NCBI GenBank assembly: GCA_965226565.1
Contig: CBDDDI010000005.1
Span: 248,001-312,000, forward strand
Direction of reading: 5' to 3'
Origin: SZUA-444 sp965226565
GTDB taxonomy: Bacteria; Bacillota; Clostridia; Oscillospirales; Ruminococcaceae
Length of the DNA stretch: 64,000 nt
Part shown: positions 61,407 through 64,000 of the stretch, one piece after another
How the letters are laid out: every line of letters starts with the position of its first letter
Position numbering within the stretch: position 1 is the first letter of the stretch
Translations under genes and position numbers: made by a program
The notes under the pieces: model-generated
What the model saw: the letters and a program-made list of their open reading frames with translations, nothing else
Told to the model about the DNA's origin: nothing
Databases searched by the model: none

Positions 61407-62486
61407 ATGAGTCAAAAAGCATATTTAATTTTAGAAAATGGGACGATTTTTGAAGGAAAAAGTTTTGGTAAATCTGGTGAAGTTGTTGGTGAAGTTGTTT
61501 TCACAACGGCTATGACTGGCTATTTAGAAACATTAACTGATCCTAGTTATTACGGTCAAATTGTTGTTCAAACTTTTCCTCTTATTGGTAATTACGGTGT
61601 TATTCCATCTGACTTTGAAAATAAAGAACCTCATTTAAAAGCGTATATTGTTAAAGATTGGTGTCAAGATCCTTCTAATTTTAGAAGTGAAGGTGATCTT
61701 GACACTTTTTTAAAGCAGTCAAATATAATTGGCTTATACGGAATTGATACAAGAGCGTTGACAAAGACTATTAGAGAACATGGCGCTATGAATGCTAAAA
61801 TTGTTATGGAAGGTTCACATTCAGGATTATCTTTAGATGATCTTAAAAAATATCAAATTGTTGATGCAGTAGACGCTGTCACTACTGAAAAAGAAACGAC
61901 TTTCACACCAGATGAAGTTAAACACAAAGTTGTTTTATGGGACTTTGGAGCAAAAGACAATATTAAACGTGAACTTTTAAAAAGAGGCTGTGAAGTAACT
62001 GTTTTGCCAGCAAATACAACAGCTGAAAGAATAAAAGAAATTAATCCTGATGGAATTATGCTTTCAAACGGACCTGGAGATCCAGCTGAAAACAAAAATA
62101 TCATTAATGAATTATCAAAAGTATGTCAATATAAAATACCTACATTCGGAATTTGTCTTGGCCACCAACTTCTTGCAATATCTCAAGGTGCTGAAACTGA
62201 GAAATTAAAATACGGTCATCGTGGAGCAAACCAACCTGCTGTTGAATTAGAAACTGGTAGAGTTTATATCACAAGCCAAAATCATGGTTATGCAGTTGTA
62301 AATGATACACTTAAAAACAACGGTAAAGTTACTTTTATTAACGCAAATGATAAAACTTGTGAAGGTGTTGAATACACAAATATGCCAGCATTTTCAGTTC
62401 AATTTCATCCTGAAGCATGTGCTGGTCCACTTGACACTGCTTATTTATTCGATAAATTCATTGATTTGATTGTAGGAGGTAAATAA
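61407..62486 (+). CDS. carA: Carbamoyl-phosphate synthase small (glutaminase) subunit
   Basis: This 359-residue subunit releases ammonia from glutamine and channels it to CarB, for pyrimidine and arginine synthesis. N-terminal domain YLILENGTIFEGKSFG and VFTTAMTGYLETLTDPSYYGQ; class I amidotransferase domain with the nucleophile Cys in FGICLGHQL and the His-Glu pair in VQFHPEA. The ATG at 61407 has TTGGAGGG eight bases upstream; the in-frame ATG 15 codons earlier lacks such a site. carB begins 2 bp after the stop. Confidence 0.97.
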   Translation: MSQKAYLILENGTIFEGKSFGKSGEVVGEVVFTTAMTGYLETLTDPSYYGQIVVQTFPLIGNYGVIPSDFENKEPHLKAYIVKDWCQDPSNFRSEGDLDTFLKQSNIIGLYGIDTRALTKTIREHGAMNAKIVMEGSHSGLSLDDLKKYQIVDAVDAVTTEKETTFTPDEVKHKVVLWDFGAKDNIKRELLKRGCEVTVLPANTTAERIKEINPDGIMLSNGPGDPAENKNIINELSKVCQYKIPTFGICLGHQLLAISQGAETEKLKYGHRGANQPAVELETGRVYITSQNHGYAVVNDTLKNNGKVTFINANDKTCEGVEYTNMPAFSVQFHPEACAGPLDTAYLFDKFIDLIVGGK

Positions 62487-62488
62487 TT

Positions 62489-64000
62489 ATGCCATTAAAT
62501 AAAGATATAAAAAGAGTTTTAGTAATAGGCTCAGGTCCAATTGTTATCGGACAAGCTGCTGAATTTGATTATGCAGGCACACAAGCTTGTCGTGCATTAA
62601 AAGAAGAAGGACTTGAAGTTATTCTTATTAACTCAAATCCAGCAACAATTATGACTGATAACGCAATGGCTGATAAAATTTACATTGAACCACTAACAAT
62701 TGAAACAGTTAAAAGAGTTATTATTAAAGAAAAACCAGATAGCCTTTTATCTACTCTTGGTGGACAAACTGGTCTTACATTATCAATGCAACTTGCAAAA
62801 TCAGGCTTTTTAAAACAACATGGAGTTAAACTGCTTGGTGCAAATCCTGAAACAATTGATAAAGCTGAAGATAGACAAATGTTTAAAGACACTATGGAAT
62901 CTATTAACCAGCCTTGTATTCCTTCAATTGTTGTTACTGATGTTGAAAGTGCTGTAGATTTTACTAATGAAATTGGATATCCTGTTATCATTCGTCCTGC
63001 TTTTACTTTAGGTGGTTCTGGCGGTGGAATTGTAAACAACTATGATGAATTAGTTGAAATTACACGTAATGGTCTTGAGCTTTCTCCTATTAATCAAGTT
63101 TTGGTTGAAAAATGTATTTCTGGTTGGAAAGAAATTGAATTTGAAGTTGTTCGTGATAGCATTGGAAACGTTATTACTGTTTGTTCAATGGAAAACTTTG
63201 ATCCTGTTGGTGTTCACACTGGAGACAGTATTGTTATTGCTCCTGCTGTTACTTTATCAGACAAAGAATACCAAATGCTACGTTCTGCTTCATTAAATAT
63301 TATTTCAGAACTAAAAGTTGAAGGTGGTTGTAATGTACAATTAGCTTTAAATCCTTCAAGCTTTGAATATGCTGTTATTGAAGTTAATCCTCGTGTTTCT
63401 AGATCATCAGCTTTAGCTTCAAAAGCAACTGGTTATCCAATTGCTAAAGTTGCTGCTAAAATTGCTATTGGTTACACATTAAGTGAAATTAAAAACGCTA
63501 TTACTGGAAAAACAGTTGCTGCTTTTGAACCTGCACTTGACTATGTTGTTGTTAAATTTCCAAAATGGCCTTTTGATAAATTTGTTTATGCTAAAAAACT
63601 TCTTGGTACTCAAATGAAGGCTACTGGTGAAGTTATGGCTATTGGATCTACTTTTGAAGAAGCTATTATGAAAGCTGTTCGTGGTGCTGAAATTGGTTAT
63701 GATAGTTTACTTGATCCTAAACTTCAAAAATTATCAGATGATGAAATAAAAGAAAAAATTGCTATTTGTGATGATAAAAGATTATTTGTTATATACGAAG
63801 CTTTACGTCGTGGTGTTAAAGCTAGCTATATACATGATATAACTAAAATTGATATGTGGTTCTTAGCAAAACTAGTTAAACTTGTTGATTGCGAAAAAGA
63901 ACTTTCTAAAGGTCAATTAACAGACGAACTTTACAAAACTTCTAAGAAACTTGGTTTTCCTGATAAAGTTATTAAAAATATATCTGGATGTGAAATTGAA
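62489..64000 (+). CDS. carB: Carbamoyl-phosphate synthase large subunit, N-terminal half (runs off the window edge)
   Basis: 504 codons of about 1070 are present, in one open frame to the window end. Start MPLNKDIKRVLVIGSGPIVI, then GQAAEFDYAGTQACRALKEEG, STLGGQTGLTLSMQLA, the first ATP-grasp domain with RPAFTLGGSGGGIV, MENFDPVGVHTGDSIVIAPA, VQLALNP and VIEVNPRVSRSSALASKATGYPIAKVAAKIAIGY. It uses bicarbonate, ammonia and two ATP to make carbamoyl phosphate. The ribosome binding site GGAGG overlaps the end of carA. Coupled to carA. Confidence 0.97.
   Translation, partial: MPLNKDIKRVLVIGSGPIVIGQAAEFDYAGTQACRALKEEGLEVILINSNPATIMTDNAMADKIYIEPLTIETVKRVIIKEKPDSLLSTLGGQTGLTLSMQLAKSGFLKQHGVKLLGANPETIDKAEDRQMFKDTMESINQPCIPSIVVTDVESAVDFTNEIGYPVIIRPAFTLGGSGGGIVNNYDELVEITRNGLELSPINQVLVEKCISGWKEIEFEVVRDSIGNVITVCSMENFDPVGVHTGDSIVIAPAVTLSDKEYQMLRSASLNIISELKVEGGCNVQLALNPSSFEYAVIEVNPRVSRSSALASKATGYPIAKVAAKIAIGYTLSEIKNAITGKTVAAFEPALDYVVVKFPKWPFDKFVYAKKLLGTQMKATGEVMAIGSTFEEAIMKAVRGAEIGYDSLLDPKLQKLSDDEIKEKIAICDDKRLFVIYEALRRGVKASYIHDITKIDMWFLAKLVKLVDCEKELSKGQLTDELYKTSKKLGFPDKVIKNISGCEIE

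Overview
The window is very AT-rich and reads as the chromosome of a spore-forming member of the Clostridia (Firmicutes), probably from the Oscillospirales/Ruminococcaceae side. Four things point there. There is a SCIFF ranthipeptide with its radical-SAM maturase next to yajC and a TIGR04086 membrane protein. There are the sporulation genes sigG and cwlD. Ribosome binding sites are strong AGGAGG-type with many TTG/GTG starts, and promoters are near-consensus sigma-A type. Finally, metabolism is anaerobic in style (NfnAB, reverse rubrerythrin, an enzyme-plus-activator methionine synthase). No rRNA, tRNA, phage, insertion sequence or CRISPR array was found, and taxonomy below class is inference.

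Layout. 1-4151 (-): start of a biotin transporter gene (bioY) with a BirA operator, then a metF / MetH-activation / metH operon. 4352-7247 (+): lepA-hemW. 7566-9833 (+): secreted InlB-type repeat protein. 9896-12801 (-): enolase and a MATE exporter. 12984-16277 (+): a bacterial PH-domain protein and a secreted alpha-amylase with three CBM25 starch-binding modules. 16353-19355 (-): reverse rubrerythrin behind a palindrome-covered promoter, and clpC. 19627-19728 (+): a 33-residue Cys/Gly-rich micro-protein gene with its own terminator. 19817-25427 (-): ABC permease plus membrane-fusion protein, radA, cwlD, and a two-subunit ChrA-type transporter. 25581-29834 (-): a 1417-residue von Willebrand A protein with eight near-identical 183-bp repeats. 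30052-32518 (-): yajC, TIGR04086 protein, SCIFF precursor and SCIFF maturase. 32628-34845 (-): nfnA-nfnB. 35240-39773 (+): two envelope proteins (GHL10 lipoprotein, then a GHL10-like/amidase_3 fusion). 39889-40659 (-): sigG. 41227-48772 (+): an oligopeptide ABC transporter operon. 48899-50258 (-): a glycosyltransferase and a glycosyltransferase fragment. 50735-54502 (+): a secreted calcium-repeat protein, a decayed paralogue of it, and a second amylase-like protein. 54565-60850 (-): xpt, a BMP-type nucleoside ABC transporter and a short-chain dehydrogenase. 61407-64000 (+): carA and the first half of carB behind an attenuator-like hairpin.

The most unusual content is in two places. In the opp operon the OppC permease carries a complete seven-blade RCC1-type beta-propeller between TM1 and the conserved GTD-x2-GR motif, and the OppF ATPase carries an approximately 170-residue, largely coiled-coil insertion between Walker A and the Q-loop. 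This looks like one transporter remodelled on both membrane faces. In the amylase pair, the second protein (52712-54502) keeps the GH13 fold and a CBM25 module. However, it has replaced the general-acid Glu by Asp and both conserved His residues by Asn and Tyr, so it is probably a starch-binding pseudoenzyme. Other points of interest are the Cys-rich micro-protein, the 35-bp palindrome over the rubrerythrin promoter, the SCIFF operon hairpins and the decay around 51.7-52.0 kb.
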